From Simiduia sp. 21SJ11W-1 (GTDB lineage: Bacteria > Pseudomonadota > Gammaproteobacteria > Pseudomonadales > Cellvibrionaceae): a stretch of 64,000 nucleotides of DNA. The notes under the pieces are model-generated. The model was given only the letters and a program-made list of their open reading frames with translations, made no database searches and was not told the origin of the DNA. Of this stretch, positions 29,915-39,800 are shown piece by piece (within the stretch, counting starts at the first letter, position 1; every line of letters begins with the position of its first letter). Location: the NCBI RefSeq assembly GCF_024138675.1, contig NZ_CP090959.1, positions 1,953,501 through 2,017,500 of the forward strand. The letters are read 5' to 3'. A program made the position numbers and the translations under genes.

Positions 29915-30769
29915 ATGAACACTGTGACCGCCACCTTCAGACTGCCGAGCATCTACCTGGCCTATCAGGCTTTCAAGTACTGTATCTACTGCCTGTTACT
30001 GGTAAATTTGGTATTGTTTTTTCAGGAAAACACCGCCGCCCTTGCCCATACGTTTAAAGGTGGCGTGCCGCTGGCAAACCTGATTGAAGCCTATTCAGAT
30101 ACCATAGACACCGCAGCCTGGGTGCTGCTGTTATTGCTATTTGAACTTGAAACCTATGTATTAAATGACAAATGGCTCACCCGTCGGGTGACCACTGCAC
30201 TCTTTTTGGTGCGCGGCATCAGCTACCTGTTTATTTCCTACTCTTTGTACGGCTACCTGTCTCGCTATTTTTCGGTGTTGAATGCCAGCCCTTTTAGCAT
30301 TGCTGATGCCTGTACACTGGTGGGCACGAGCTTTACTCAAATCTCTACCCTGAACGAATATATTCCGATTACCCTCGATGACTGTGCCGCGCTAAACGCT
30401 GCACCTCTCGTGCAGCTGGATGGCACGCAAATAATTGGCACGCAAACAGATTACGGGATTATTAAAAACCTTGCGTTTATTGATGTTGTTAACGCAGCAA
30501 CCTGGCTGTTGATTGTGGTGATACTGGAAATAGATGTGTACTTGCAAACCCGTCACGCCAAAGCCGGATTACTTATAAAATTGACCAACGCCATTAAAGT
30601 GCTCTGCTATGTTGCGCTTTTGGGTTGTGCGATATATTGGGGAATGGATGGTGACTTCCTGGATTTTTGGGATGCCTTCCTTTGGCTAATTGCGTTCGTA
30701 TTTATTGAAATGAACCTGTTTGAATGGCAAAAAGAAATCGATGCCAATCGGTCTAAGGCTGCAGCTTAG
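29915..30769 (+). CDS. Orphan six-helix membrane protein with a repeated W-x7-E motif
   Basis: A 284-residue inner-membrane protein of no family I recognise. Hydrophobic segments lie at about 19-36, 66-82, 95-117, 190-209, 223-243 and 252-268, with a polar loop at about 120-185 that contains several cysteines. Three segments carry W-x7-E-[LIM]-[EDN]-x-[YF]: W69/E77, W197/E205 and W257/E265. It follows the amidohydrolase by 12 bases, probably in the same operon, and its 3' end overlaps convergent mazG by 17 bases. Confidence 0.75.
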   Translation: MNTVTATFRLPSIYLAYQAFKYCIYCLLLVNLVLFFQENTAALAHTFKGGVPLANLIEAYSDTIDTAAWVLLLLLFELETYVLNDKWLTRRVTTALFLVRGISYLFISYSLYGYLSRYFSVLNASPFSIADACTLVGTSFTQISTLNEYIPITLDDCAALNAAPLVQLDGTQIIGTQTDYGIIKNLAFIDVVNAATWLLIVVILEIDVYLQTRHAKAGLLIKLTNAIKVLCYVALLGCAIYWGMDGDFLDFWDAFLWLIAFVFIEMNLFEWQKEIDANRSKAAA

Positions 30770-31589
30770 CCTGAACCCAGGCCGCCTCCATCTGTTCTAG
30801 TGTGGCGGCCTCAAGCGTTAGGCCCTGACTTTCAAGCAGCGATTCCATCACAAGAAAGCGGGATTCAAATTTTCGGTTAGTTGCCCGCAGCAGGCTTTCA
30901 GCGTCAAATTTTCCCAGCCTGCACACATTAATTACCGAAAATAACAGATCGCCCAGCTCCTCACCCAGCGCCTCCTGCGCACCCTGCTCGCCCATACGTG
31001 CAAGCTCTTGCTCTACTTCTGCCAGCTCTTCGTGCACTTTTTCCATGGCCGCAGCCAATGTGTAGAAATCAAACCCCACATTACTGGCGCGCTTTTGCAA
31101 CTTTTGGGCACGAGTAGTTGCCGGCAACCCAATAGGTACATCGGCCATGACGCTGACTTTGCCCTTGCGAGCGCGCTCTTCGCTTTTAATGGCCTCCCAC
31201 TGGGCTTTAACATCCACATCACTGGCTGCCGTGGCCGTACTTTCAAGTGTGCCGTCTGGGAAGACGTGCGGGTGGCGGCTTATAAGCTTTTCAACAAGCG
31301 TCGAGACCAGTGCATCAAAATCAAAAAAGCCCTGCTCTTTACCCAGTTGCGCGTAGAACACAACCTGAAACAGCAAGTCGCCCAGCTCTTCCTTCAGGTG
31401 ATCGTAATCGCCAGACTCTATAGCATCAGCCACTTCATAGGCCTCTTCAAGGGTGCTGGGCACAATAGTGGCGAAGGTTTGTTTAATATCCCAAGGGCAG
31501 CCTGTTTGAGGGTCTCTGAGCCTTGCCATTAGCTGCAGTAGATCTTGAAGTGTGTAGTTATGGTTCGGCTTTTTATTGGCGGCGGCCAT
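30753..31589 (-). CDS. mazG: Nucleoside triphosphate pyrophosphohydrolase MazG
   Basis: Hydrolyses NTPs to NMPs and in E. coli lowers ppGpp-linked toxicity. The 278-residue protein has two MazG domains. The first, RLRDPQTGCPWDIKQTFATI, then EEAYEVADAIESGDYDHLKEELGDLLFQVVF, holds the metal-binding EExxE/ExxD pattern. The second repeats it as KVHEELAEVEQ and EALGEELGDLLFSVINV. It lies two bases downstream of relA, the conserved relA-mazG pair. The 3' end overlaps the convergent membrane-protein gene by 17 bases. Confidence 0.95.
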   Translation of the reverse strand: MAAANKKPNHNYTLQDLLQLMARLRDPQTGCPWDIKQTFATIVPSTLEEAYEVADAIESGDYDHLKEELGDLLFQVVFYAQLGKEQGFFDFDALVSTLVEKLISRHPHVFPDGTLESTATAASDVDVKAQWEAIKSEERARKGKVSVMADVPIGLPATTRAQKLQKRASNVGFDFYTLAAAMEKVHEELAEVEQELARMGEQGAQEALGEELGDLLFSVINVCRLGKFDAESLLRATNRKFESRFLVMESLLESQGLTLEAATLEQMEAAWVQAKLQP

Positions 31590-31591
31590 GG

Positions 31592-33844
31592 TTATCGCTT
31601 CCTTCTGGCAGCTGCAATGTTAGGCAGTTGGTTTAGCCTGTTCAGCGCGCGGCTTAAGGCATTAAAGTTTTTAACCTCAATGGTTACTTGCATATCTACC
31701 GTGTTTAAATTTTTATTCGATAAGGTTTGCATGGCAACCACGTTGATTTTTTCGCTGTCTAAGAGCGCGGTTACATCACGCAGCAAACCGTGGCGATCAA
31801 ATGCCTCTATAAGCACTTCAACGGCATAGTATTTCTGTGGTGCCTCACCCCAGCTCACCTGAATAATGCGCTCGGGTTCATCGGCCTCGAGCTGCAGCAC
31901 ATTGCTACAATCCTGCCGGTGAATAGAAACGCCCTTCCCGAGAGTGATGTAGCCTGTTATAGCATCGCCGGGCACAGGTGAGCAGCACTTGGCTAAGTGC
32001 GTGAGTAAATTACCCACACCATCAATGTAGATGTCGGCGGCCTCACCGTCTGCACGTGCAGTGCGCAGCTGAGGTAGCTTGTGGTCATCGGCATCGCCTT
32101 CCAGCAAGCGCTGGGCAGCATTAAGCACCTGGGTCACACTGATATCACTGGCGCCCACCGCGGCGTAAAGGTCGTCGAGGGTTTTGCAGTGAAGGCTTTT
32201 CGCCAGTTGTTCGAAATCGATATCTTGTACGGCCAGGCGCTTGAATTCTTTATCTAGCAACGCGCGTCCATCAGACAGATTCTTTTCGCGCGCCTGCAAT
32301 TTAAACCACTGCTGGATTTTCGCCCGCGCCCGGGAGGTAGTAACGTAACCCAACGCCGGGCTCAGCCAATCACGGCTGGGAGATTCACGCTTACCGGTAA
32401 GAATTTCTACCTGATCAGATGTAGTGAGCGCGTGATTTAAGGGTACTATGCGGCCGTTAACTTTTGCACCGCAGCATTTGTTGCCAACATCTGTGTGAAT
32501 GCGGTAGGCAAAATCCAAGGGCGTTGCACCGCTTGGCAAATCAACCACGTGTCCATCGGGTGTAAACACATAAATGCGATCTTGATTGAGCCCCAGATTC
32601 AGATCATCGGCAAGTGGATTGTCGTCACCACCCTTGTCACCCAGTTCTTCATGCCATTCAAGCACCTGGCGCAACCAGGCAATTTTTTGATCGTAGCCTG
32701 TTTGCTCTTCTTCCTTGTCTGTGCCCTTGTAGCGCCAGTGTGCACACACGCCGAATTCGGCGTCTTCATGCATGGCAAAGGTGCGAATCTGCACCTCTAG
32801 CACCTTGCGCTCCGGGCCAATCACCGCCGTGTGCAGTGAGCGATAACCGTTCTCTTTGGGTGAGGCAATGTAGTCATCAAACTCATTGGGAATATTGCGC
32901 CACAAACTGTGTACGATACCCAAAACCGCGTAGCAATCGCGCACCGTGGGCACCAGAATACGCACCGCACGAATATCGTAAACTTGGGAAAAACCGATAT
33001 TTTTACGGCGCATTTTTCGCCAAATACTGTAGATATGTTTTGCGCGGCCGGTAATCTCGCCATCAATAGATGCGCCTTCAAGCTCGGCACGCAGCTCCTT
33101 TATCACTTCATCAATATACTGCTGGCGGCCCAAGCGCTTTTCATCTAACAGGCGGGCAATGGTTTTGTAGTCTTCAGGCTCGAGATAGCGAAAGGCAAGA
33201 TCTTCAAGTTCCCACTTGATATGGCCAATACCCAAGCGGTGAGCCAGGGGCGCATAGACGTTGGCGATTTCACGGGCAACCCGCTGGCGCCTCTCGGGTG
33301 TGGCATTTTTCAAGGCGCGAATGGCACAGGTGCGCTCGGCAAGCTTGATGAGTGCAACGCGCACATCATCAACCATGGCCACCAGCATTTTTCGCACATT
33401 TTCGGCGTGCTCATCGGACTGCCTGCCAAGGGCCGAGTTTTCTTCCGTCAGGCGCACCCCGCTAATTGCAGCCATGCGCAGCACGCCGTCTATGAGCTTT
33501 TCAATTTTTGTGCCGAACTCTTTGCCAACGGCTGCGTTGCTGAGCTTACCCTCGCGCACCGCACGGTACAAAATCGCGGCTACAAGGGTGTCAACATCCA
33601 GGTTGAGGTCTGCCAAAATATCGGCCATTTCCAGGCCGGTTTTGGAGCTGCTAATACCTGTAACCCAAATATTTTCATTGGCAATAGCGTCTTGTTCTGC
33701 GGCTACTGCCGCAAGGCACGCAAGCTTGATACGCGAATAGGCGTCGCCACTGAGAGACACCTTGGCTTCCAGCCGGGCCAACCAGGCTTCAACATCTATA
33801 CGGCCATCGGAAGTGACTGGCTGATCTTCTCTGACTTTTACCAT
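31592..33844 (-). CDS. relA: GTP pyrophosphokinase RelA ((p)ppGpp synthetase I)
   Basis: Makes (p)ppGpp on stalled ribosomes during amino acid starvation. The 750-residue protein has, in order, a pseudo-HD domain lacking the HD..ED hydrolase residues (AILYRAVREGKLSNA where the motif should be), a synthetase domain with EFDDYIASPKENGYRSLHT, a TGS domain (RIYVFTPDGHVVDLPSGATP), a zinc-finger region around AKCCSPVPGDAI and a C-terminal ACT domain. The acidic E-x-D-D motif marks monofunctional RelA rather than SpoT. It sits in the rlmD-relA-mazG block shared with Pseudomonas and E. coli. Confidence 0.96.
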   Translation of the reverse strand: MVKVREDQPVTSDGRIDVEAWLARLEAKVSLSGDAYSRIKLACLAAVAAEQDAIANENIWVTGISSSKTGLEMADILADLNLDVDTLVAAILYRAVREGKLSNAAVGKEFGTKIEKLIDGVLRMAAISGVRLTEENSALGRQSDEHAENVRKMLVAMVDDVRVALIKLAERTCAIRALKNATPERRQRVAREIANVYAPLAHRLGIGHIKWELEDLAFRYLEPEDYKTIARLLDEKRLGRQQYIDEVIKELRAELEGASIDGEITGRAKHIYSIWRKMRRKNIGFSQVYDIRAVRILVPTVRDCYAVLGIVHSLWRNIPNEFDDYIASPKENGYRSLHTAVIGPERKVLEVQIRTFAMHEDAEFGVCAHWRYKGTDKEEEQTGYDQKIAWLRQVLEWHEELGDKGGDDNPLADDLNLGLNQDRIYVFTPDGHVVDLPSGATPLDFAYRIHTDVGNKCCGAKVNGRIVPLNHALTTSDQVEILTGKRESPSRDWLSPALGYVTTSRARAKIQQWFKLQAREKNLSDGRALLDKEFKRLAVQDIDFEQLAKSLHCKTLDDLYAAVGASDISVTQVLNAAQRLLEGDADDHKLPQLRTARADGEAADIYIDGVGNLLTHLAKCCSPVPGDAITGYITLGKGVSIHRQDCSNVLQLEADEPERIIQVSWGEAPQKYYAVEVLIEAFDRHGLLRDVTALLDSEKINVVAMQTLSNKNLNTVDMQVTIEVKNFNALSRALNRLNQLPNIAAARRKR

Positions 33845-33868
33845 GCGCGTCCTGTCTTGGGTGTTCGA

Positions 33869-35218
33869 TTAACGCCGAAATACGGCCATGGTTTCCACGT
33901 GCATTGTTTGTGGAAACATATCGATGATGCCAATTTTGTCTATTTTGTAGCCCTGTTCCGTGAGCATGGCAGCATCACGGGCGAAAGTAGCTGGGTCGCA
34001 AGAAACGTATAAAATGTGCGCGGGCTTAAGGCTGGCAATATGGCCCACCACTGTTTTTGCACCGGCGCGAGGCGGGTCCAGCAATACGCCATCCACCTGC
34101 TTTGGCAGGCGGCGATAGATCCCCGCCTGCTCCAGATCTGCCGCATAAAAACTGCAATTATCCAAACCCTGATTGCGGGCATTAAGTTCGGCTTGGGCAA
34201 CCATGTCGGCTACTCCCTCTACGCCATGCACGCTGCCAACCCGTGTGGCCAAGGGCAAACTGAAATTTCCCACACCGCAATACAAATCAATCCAGGTTTG
34301 ATCGCGAGACAAAGGCAACCAGTTTAGTGCCTGCGCCACCATTTGCTGGTTTATCTGGCGATTTACCTGGGTGAAGTCTTCTGCACGGTACGCAAGTGGC
34401 GCATTGAGGCCAGGTACGCTAAGCGAAAACTGCGTGGACACCGCCTCACCGCTAACAAGATAAAGCGCCGGCTCGGCATTGGGCTGAAGCAAAAGCCTTA
34501 CACTTTGAGTGTCTGCCAACTGTTGCAACACAGCCAGCTCTTGTTCGGAAAGATCGGCTACGTGCCGGACAATAATCACCGGGCCCGCAGAGTCGTCTAT
34601 TAACTCTACATGGCCCAGGCTCCGTGCTGTTATTTGCGATAACGCGCCCTGCAAAGGTTCAATCAGTTTTGCAAGGCTGGGCACCAGCACATCACACTGT
34701 TTGATTTTTACGAGCTGCGCTTGGCCCTTTTGACGAAAGCCTGCAAATGCTTCGCCTTTGTGATGTACAGATAACCTGCAACGACCGCGATAACCAAGCC
34801 CCGCGCCCGCCAAAGGCGATGAAAATCCAGGCAAACTTACACCGTTGCGACGGCATTGATCTGCCACCAGATCTTGCTTGAATGCTATTTGCGCATCCAG
34901 ACTCATGTGTTGTAGATGACAGCCGCCGCAGCTTTGATAATGCGGGCAAGAAGGAACGGCACGTTCTTGCGCAGGCGCGGATAAAAGTTCACTGCTCACG
35001 GCCTCATAGAACTTCGATTTCCCGCCAATCACGCGCACACGGTGCGATTCACCTGCGAGCGCCTGTTCTACGAAGGTTACTTTTCCATCTACATAGCCAA
35101 TGCCACGCCCATCGTGCGCTAAGCGCTCAATAGTGACCTCGGATTCGTTCCGGGGCAGCCTGACTTCAGGTGCCTTGGTGCGTGCAGGCCTTCTGTTGTG
35201 CTTTGGGCGAGCGGCCAT
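33869..35218 (-). CDS. rlmD: 23S rRNA (uracil-1939-C5)-methyltransferase RlmD
   Basis: A SAM-dependent RNA methyltransferase of 449 residues. The N-terminal TRAM-like domain precedes an iron-sulfur motif (CPHYQSCGGCHLQHM, about residues 90-104). The SAM site is WIDLYCGVGNFSLPLA, with LLDPPRAGA and the catalytic cysteine in ILYVSCDPATFARD (about 405). The first base of its ATG is the last base of the cysM stop codon (TGATG), so the two are coupled. The C-terminus MHVETMAVFRR is typical of the RumA/TrmA family. Confidence 0.95.
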   Translation of the reverse strand: MAARPKHNRRPARTKAPEVRLPRNESEVTIERLAHDGRGIGYVDGKVTFVEQALAGESHRVRVIGGKSKFYEAVSSELLSAPAQERAVPSCPHYQSCGGCHLQHMSLDAQIAFKQDLVADQCRRNGVSLPGFSSPLAGAGLGYRGRCRLSVHHKGEAFAGFRQKGQAQLVKIKQCDVLVPSLAKLIEPLQGALSQITARSLGHVELIDDSAGPVIIVRHVADLSEQELAVLQQLADTQSVRLLLQPNAEPALYLVSGEAVSTQFSLSVPGLNAPLAYRAEDFTQVNRQINQQMVAQALNWLPLSRDQTWIDLYCGVGNFSLPLATRVGSVHGVEGVADMVAQAELNARNQGLDNCSFYAADLEQAGIYRRLPKQVDGVLLDPPRAGAKTVVGHIASLKPAHILYVSCDPATFARDAAMLTEQGYKIDKIGIIDMFPQTMHVETMAVFRR

Positions 35219-36126
35219 CAGTTAAAGACGCCGGAGGATAAATAACGATCACCGCGATCACACACAATGGCCACTATTACGGCATTTTCCAGCTTGCGGT
35301 TTAACTCAAGGGCAGCAGCAACAGCGCCGCCGGAGGATACACCACAAAAAATGCCCTCTTCCCTTGCAAGGGCCCGCATGGTGTTTTCCGCGGTGACTTG
35401 GGCCATATTCACGATTTCGTCTACCCGGCTGGCATCGAAGATTTTAGGGAGATATTCAGTGGGCCACCGGCGAATGCCCGGAATACTGGCACCGTCTTCG
35501 GGCTGAAGGCCAATAATCCGAACCTCGGGGTTTTGCTCTTTAAGGTAACGGGAAACCCCCATAATGGTACCGGTTGTTCCCATAGAACTTACAAAATGGG
35601 TGACCTTACCTTGGGTTTGTTGCCATATTTCCGGGCCGGTACTCACATAGTGGGCGTTGGGGTTATCGCCATTGGCAAACTGATCCAGTACTTTACCTCG
35701 GCCTTCTGCCGCCATTGTCTGGGCCAGATCCCGCGCGCCCTCCATGCCCTCTTCTTTAGTGACCAATATGAGCTCGGCACCGTAGGCCGTCATGGCGGCC
35801 TTGCGCTCGGCGGTGGCATTATCGGGCATGATCAGGGTCATTTTGTAACCCATAATGGCCGCAGCCATAGCCAGCGCTATACCTGTATTGCCACTGGTGG
35901 CCTCAATCAGGCGATCGCCGGGGGTAATATCGCCCCGGCCTTCAGCCGCCTTGATCATGGAAAGCGCTGGCCTATCTTTAACAGAGCCGGCCGGGTTGTT
36001 ACCCTCAAGCTTAAGCAGCACCAGGTTACTGGTTTTGCCGGGCAGACGTTGCAGCCTGACCAATGGCGTGCCACCCACCAGCGCTTCCATGGTTGGAAGC
36101 CCCAGATCACCGCCAGAATATGACAT
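35218..36126 (-). CDS. cysM: Cysteine synthase B (O-acetylserine sulfhydrylase B)
   Basis: A PLP enzyme that makes cysteine from O-acetylserine and sulfide or thiosulfate. The 302-residue protein has the PLP lysine in NNPAGSVKDRPALSMI (about residue 49) and the phosphate-binding ATSGNTGIALAMAA (about 79-92). The length and the GTPLVRLQRLPG start match CysM rather than CysK. The gene precedes rlmD in the same order as Pseudomonas and is divergent from gacS. It adds a second sulfur-assimilation step to the window besides cysH and cysB. Confidence 0.94.
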   Translation of the reverse strand: MSYSGGDLGLPTMEALVGGTPLVRLQRLPGKTSNLVLLKLEGNNPAGSVKDRPALSMIKAAEGRGDITPGDRLIEATSGNTGIALAMAAAIMGYKMTLIMPDNATAERKAAMTAYGAELILVTKEEGMEGARDLAQTMAAEGRGKVLDQFANGDNPNAHYVSTGPEIWQQTQGKVTHFVSSMGTTGTIMGVSRYLKEQNPEVRIIGLQPEDGASIPGIRRWPTEYLPKIFDASRVDEIVNMAQVTAENTMRALAREEGIFCGVSSGGAVAAALELNRKLENAVIVAIVCDRGDRYLSSGVFN

Positions 36127-36248
36127 AAATCAGACCTTTCCCTATGTGTGGAGGCAGCACCAAACCTGGGGCCAGGCCGCCTAAAGGGCGCTATTCTACC
36201 GCTGATTATGGTATGGTTAAACCGCTGCCAAATTGGATGGTTTTCTAA

Positions 36249-39062
36249 GTGGATATAACTCAGTCGATCAAGCGGCGTTCGCTGCGCATTGCCCTGCTCC
36301 CTACCGCACTCTTGACGCTCGCACTCGCCCTGCTTCTTACCGGCCTGTACGTGCACCAGCTCGGCAAGCTCTCCATTGACCGGGGCTACCACCTCAGCCG
36401 GCTGCTGTCCCAGCTTACCTACCAATCCATGCACAACCGCCTGCTACTGCAATCGGTAGTACAAACCAGCGTAAGCGATGGCGACATTCGGGCTGTGCGC
36501 GTGTACGACCTCAATCGCAACCCCCTGATACATGCAGGCAACAGCTTTTCTCTGGTGGCCCAGTTAGACCCGGCGCGGTTCGCCCTGGACGCCAACCACC
36601 AAATCCTTGACGACAGCACCCTGTTTATCGTGCCCATCCACGCAGACCACGACTCCTTTGCGCCCTTTGGCTGGCTCGCGGTTGAAATCTCAAACGATGA
36701 TTACACCCTGCTTGAATACCAAACCCTGTTACTGGCGCTGGTTTTGGGGATGGCCGCGGCAATAGCCAGTGGAGCCATTGCCCTCAATTATGGTCAGCAA
36801 TTATCCACAAGCCTGAATGACCTCAAGCTGGGCCTGCAGCAGTTGCAATCTGGGGCACTCAATACTCGTTTGGAGGGCAGCAACCTGCCGGAGTTAAACG
36901 AGCTTTTAACCGCGTTTAACAAGCTGGCCTTAAGCCTGAAAGAGAGCCGCGAAGAAATTCAACGCAATATGGATCAATCCATAGAAGATTTGCGTGAAAC
37001 CCTGGAGACCATCGAAATCCAGAATATCGAGCTGGATTTAGCACGCAAAGAAGCCGTTGAGGCAAGCCGCGTTAAATCGGATTTTCTGGCCAACACCTCC
37101 CATGAAATTCGCACCCCCCTCAACGGCATTATCGGTTTTACCAGCCTGCTACTGAAAACGCCGCTAACCGATCAGCAAAAAGAATACATGCGCACTATTC
37201 AGCACTCATCGCAAGGTTTGCTGACCATCATCAATGATGTGCTTGATTTCTCTAAAATAGAATCCGGCCGCCTGCAGCTCGATTACGTACCCATGCAACT
37301 GCGCCAGGTGGTTGAAGAAGCCATGCAAATCATGGCCCCCGCCGCCCACGAAAAACACATCCAGCTTATCTTGCTGATTGATCGCAGCCTGCCCACTCAC
37401 CTGCTGGGTGATCCCCTACGCCTTAAACAGGTACTGACCAATCTGGTGAGTAACGCAATCAAGTTCTCACACGGTGGCAATGTCATCATTCGCGCAGAAC
37501 TTAAACAGCTTGAAGAGACTCAGGTAGAGGTTAGCATTACCGTAGAAGATTCAGGCGTGGGCGTAAGCGAGCAAGACAGGTCTAAATTGTTCCAGGCATT
37601 TAGCCAGGCAGATAGCAGCAACAGCCGTAAACACGGTGGCACAGGGCTTGGGCTTGCAGTATCCAAGGGGCTTATTAAGCGCATGCATGGCGAGATAGGC
37701 GTAAAAAACAGTGATACCGGCGGCGCGCTGTTTTGGTTTACTGCACAATTTGGTATCGAGCAGGAATCTTACCAACAACAACCTCAACACCAGCTGGCCA
37801 ACTGCCATTTTGCCATGCTGAGTAACAACACCCAGCTCTGCACTCAGGTTAAAGAAATTGTTGGCGCCGAAAGCGGTAAAATTATTCTCGCTAAAAGCAC
37901 GCAGGAACTGGTAGCGCTCGTCAAAAAACAAGCCCAGATCAACATGCCCGTGGAGGCTATTTTCTACGACATAGAGCCCCAGCAGGAGCGCAGGCTGGAT
38001 TTTAAAGACCTCAATGAGCTTATTTGCCAGATGCGCGATCACTATTCGTGCAATATGTTTTTATTGGGCACACCCAGCGCGCGCCGTGTTGTAGAGCACA
38101 ACCTGCCAGACCAAACAGGCAATTTCCTGGAGAAGCCCATTACTCAGGCAAGGCTACTGAATATGATTCGGGCGGGCCTAACACCAGAAAAAGAAGAAAC
38201 CCGCATCGGCCAGCAATCAAGCTTTGATCACAAGCCCAGTATTTTGGCCGTAGACGACAACCCTGCAAATTTGCAATTGGTCGGCGAGCTATTAAGCGGG
38301 CTTGGCATGGACGTGACGCTGGCCTCCGATGGCAAACAAGCCGTAGAAATTGCCGACAAACAAATTTTCGACATGGTGTTTATGGATTTGCAAATGCCGA
38401 TAATGGATGGCATTGAAGCCACCAAAATCATTCGCAGCCGCGAACTTGGCAAACGTCGCACACCCATTGTGGCGCTTACCGCTCACGCCATGGCCGAGCA
38501 AAAATCTCAGCTGCTGCTCGCCGGCATGGACGACTACCTCAGCAAACCTGTGAGTGAGGCGCAGCTGGCGCACGTGATAAACCGTTGGCTGAAAGCCCGC
38601 AAAATGCATGCAGGCTGGATAAAAGAAATCCACGAGTTACAAACACCAAAAATTGAAACCACCCAGCCCGAAGCCGGCTCAAAGGTGCAAAGAGTTGTAG
38701 ATTTACAAGAATCCCTGGCGCTTGCCAACAACAAGCCGCATTTAGCGCGCGACATGCTAAGCATGCTTCTAAACACCCTGGAATCCGATCAGCAATCCAT
38801 ACAGCAAAGTTTTGCCTCGGAAGATTACAAAACACTGGAGTCTACCGTTCATCGGCTACACGGTGGCTGTTGCTACTGTGGGGTCGCAAAGTTGCGAGAG
38901 GCCGCTCACGACCTTGATAGAAGCTTGCAAGCCAAAGAAACCGGTAAGCTCGAAATTCAAATTGAGCGGCTGAACATCGAAATTGATGCCCTGCTTCAAT
39001 GGGGAAAGTCGCACGATGTAGACGTGCTATTTGCTGCAGACGAAACCGAAGTTTCAAGCTAA
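36249..39062 (+). CDS. gacS: Hybrid sensor histidine kinase GacS/BarA
   Basis: A tripartite sensor kinase of 937 residues that, with GacA/UvrY, controls small regulatory RNAs and secondary metabolism. Domains in order: TM1 (about 12-35), periplasmic sensor (36-157), TM2 (158-180), HAMP (181-235), coiled coil, histidine kinase with H285 in ANTSHEIRTPLNG, ATPase with NAIKF, DSGVGV and GTGLGLA boxes (about 390-500), receiver with D713 in FMDLQMPIMDG, and an HPt domain with H868 in VHRLHGG. All phosphorelay residues are intact. A degenerate receiver-like stretch lies between about 515 and 645. It is divergent from cysM, as in Pseudomonas. Confidence 0.94.
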   Translation: MDITQSIKRRSLRIALLPTALLTLALALLLTGLYVHQLGKLSIDRGYHLSRLLSQLTYQSMHNRLLLQSVVQTSVSDGDIRAVRVYDLNRNPLIHAGNSFSLVAQLDPARFALDANHQILDDSTLFIVPIHADHDSFAPFGWLAVEISNDDYTLLEYQTLLLALVLGMAAAIASGAIALNYGQQLSTSLNDLKLGLQQLQSGALNTRLEGSNLPELNELLTAFNKLALSLKESREEIQRNMDQSIEDLRETLETIEIQNIELDLARKEAVEASRVKSDFLANTSHEIRTPLNGIIGFTSLLLKTPLTDQQKEYMRTIQHSSQGLLTIINDVLDFSKIESGRLQLDYVPMQLRQVVEEAMQIMAPAAHEKHIQLILLIDRSLPTHLLGDPLRLKQVLTNLVSNAIKFSHGGNVIIRAELKQLEETQVEVSITVEDSGVGVSEQDRSKLFQAFSQADSSNSRKHGGTGLGLAVSKGLIKRMHGEIGVKNSDTGGALFWFTAQFGIEQESYQQQPQHQLANCHFAMLSNNTQLCTQVKEIVGAESGKIILAKSTQELVALVKKQAQINMPVEAIFYDIEPQQERRLDFKDLNELICQMRDHYSCNMFLLGTPSARRVVEHNLPDQTGNFLEKPITQARLLNMIRAGLTPEKEETRIGQQSSFDHKPSILAVDDNPANLQLVGELLSGLGMDVTLASDGKQAVEIADKQIFDMVFMDLQMPIMDGIEATKIIRSRELGKRRTPIVALTAHAMAEQKSQLLLAGMDDYLSKPVSEAQLAHVINRWLKARKMHAGWIKEIHELQTPKIETTQPEAGSKVQRVVDLQESLALANNKPHLARDMLSMLLNTLESDQQSIQQSFASEDYKTLESTVHRLHGGCCYCGVAKLREAAHDLDRSLQAKETGKLEIQIERLNIEIDALLQWGKSHDVDVLFAADETEVSS

Positions 39063-39087
39063 GTTCAAAAGCTAGTGTGGTATCGCT

Positions 39088-39798
39088 TTAATTAAACAAA
39101 GTACGACTGGTGAGCGGTTTGCTGCCGAGTAAGGGACGTAGCACGCCGCGCATAAAACGCTTGAGTTCAGCCCGGTGCCCTTCATCGGCAAGATCACCTC
39201 GCCCTAGCGCTAACAGCGCCGCACCTGATATTCCCGCAAGCTCTGCTTCCAGGCGCTTCATGCCCTGCTGTTGAACCAAACCGTAAGCGGCGCCTGGCTC
39301 AATGGGCTTGCCGTCAATATCTTCTGTCAGCGAGAAACTTGCGCCTACCATCTCTAGCAGCAGCCACTCAAACGAACGCAAGCGCACCTCCAATGGAGCA
39401 TCGCCCCAATCTGGGTGATGCTGTGACAAATCCGCCAATATCTCACCGTAATAATCAAACAATGCAGATTGTGCGTCGTCTTCTGGGAGCAGTCGCACAA
39501 TTAGTTCGTTGAGATAAAAAGCACAATAAAGCGCCCTGCCCTTCAGCTGAAAAGCGGTACCGGTAGATTCTATATGAGTGAGTGTTTTTAGATTGCCACG
39601 GCCCTTGGCAGACACAACGAGGGGGATAAAAGGATTTAGTAGCGCCCTTGGCCCGCCCCTTTTATTGGCTTTTGCGCCCCGGGCATACAAGGATTGACGG
39701 CCGTATTCTTTGGAAAAAAAATCGATAATAAGGCTGGTATCGCCGTAGGCGCGGCTATGAAGTACGTAACCTGCACTAAAATTCAGCACAGTTGCCAT
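39088..39798 (-). CDS. recO: DNA repair protein RecO
   Basis: A 236-residue recombination mediator that helps RecR load RecA onto SSB-coated DNA. The N-terminal OB-fold is seen in GYVLHSRAYGDTSLIIDFFSK and YARGAK. The C-terminal helical domain contains LNELIVRLLPEDD and SFEWLLLEMVG. The zinc-finger cysteines of some RecO proteins are absent, as in E. coli. It is the last gene of the lepB-rnc-era-recO chain, two bases after era. Confidence 0.93.
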   Translation of the reverse strand: MATVLNFSAGYVLHSRAYGDTSLIIDFFSKEYGRQSLYARGAKANKRGGPRALLNPFIPLVVSAKGRGNLKTLTHIESTGTAFQLKGRALYCAFYLNELIVRLLPEDDAQSALFDYYGEILADLSQHHPDWGDAPLEVRLRSFEWLLLEMVGASFSLTEDIDGKPIEPGAAYGLVQQQGMKRLEAELAGISGAALLALGRGDLADEGHRAELKRFMRGVLRPLLGSKPLTSRTLFN

Positions 39799-39800
39799 GG

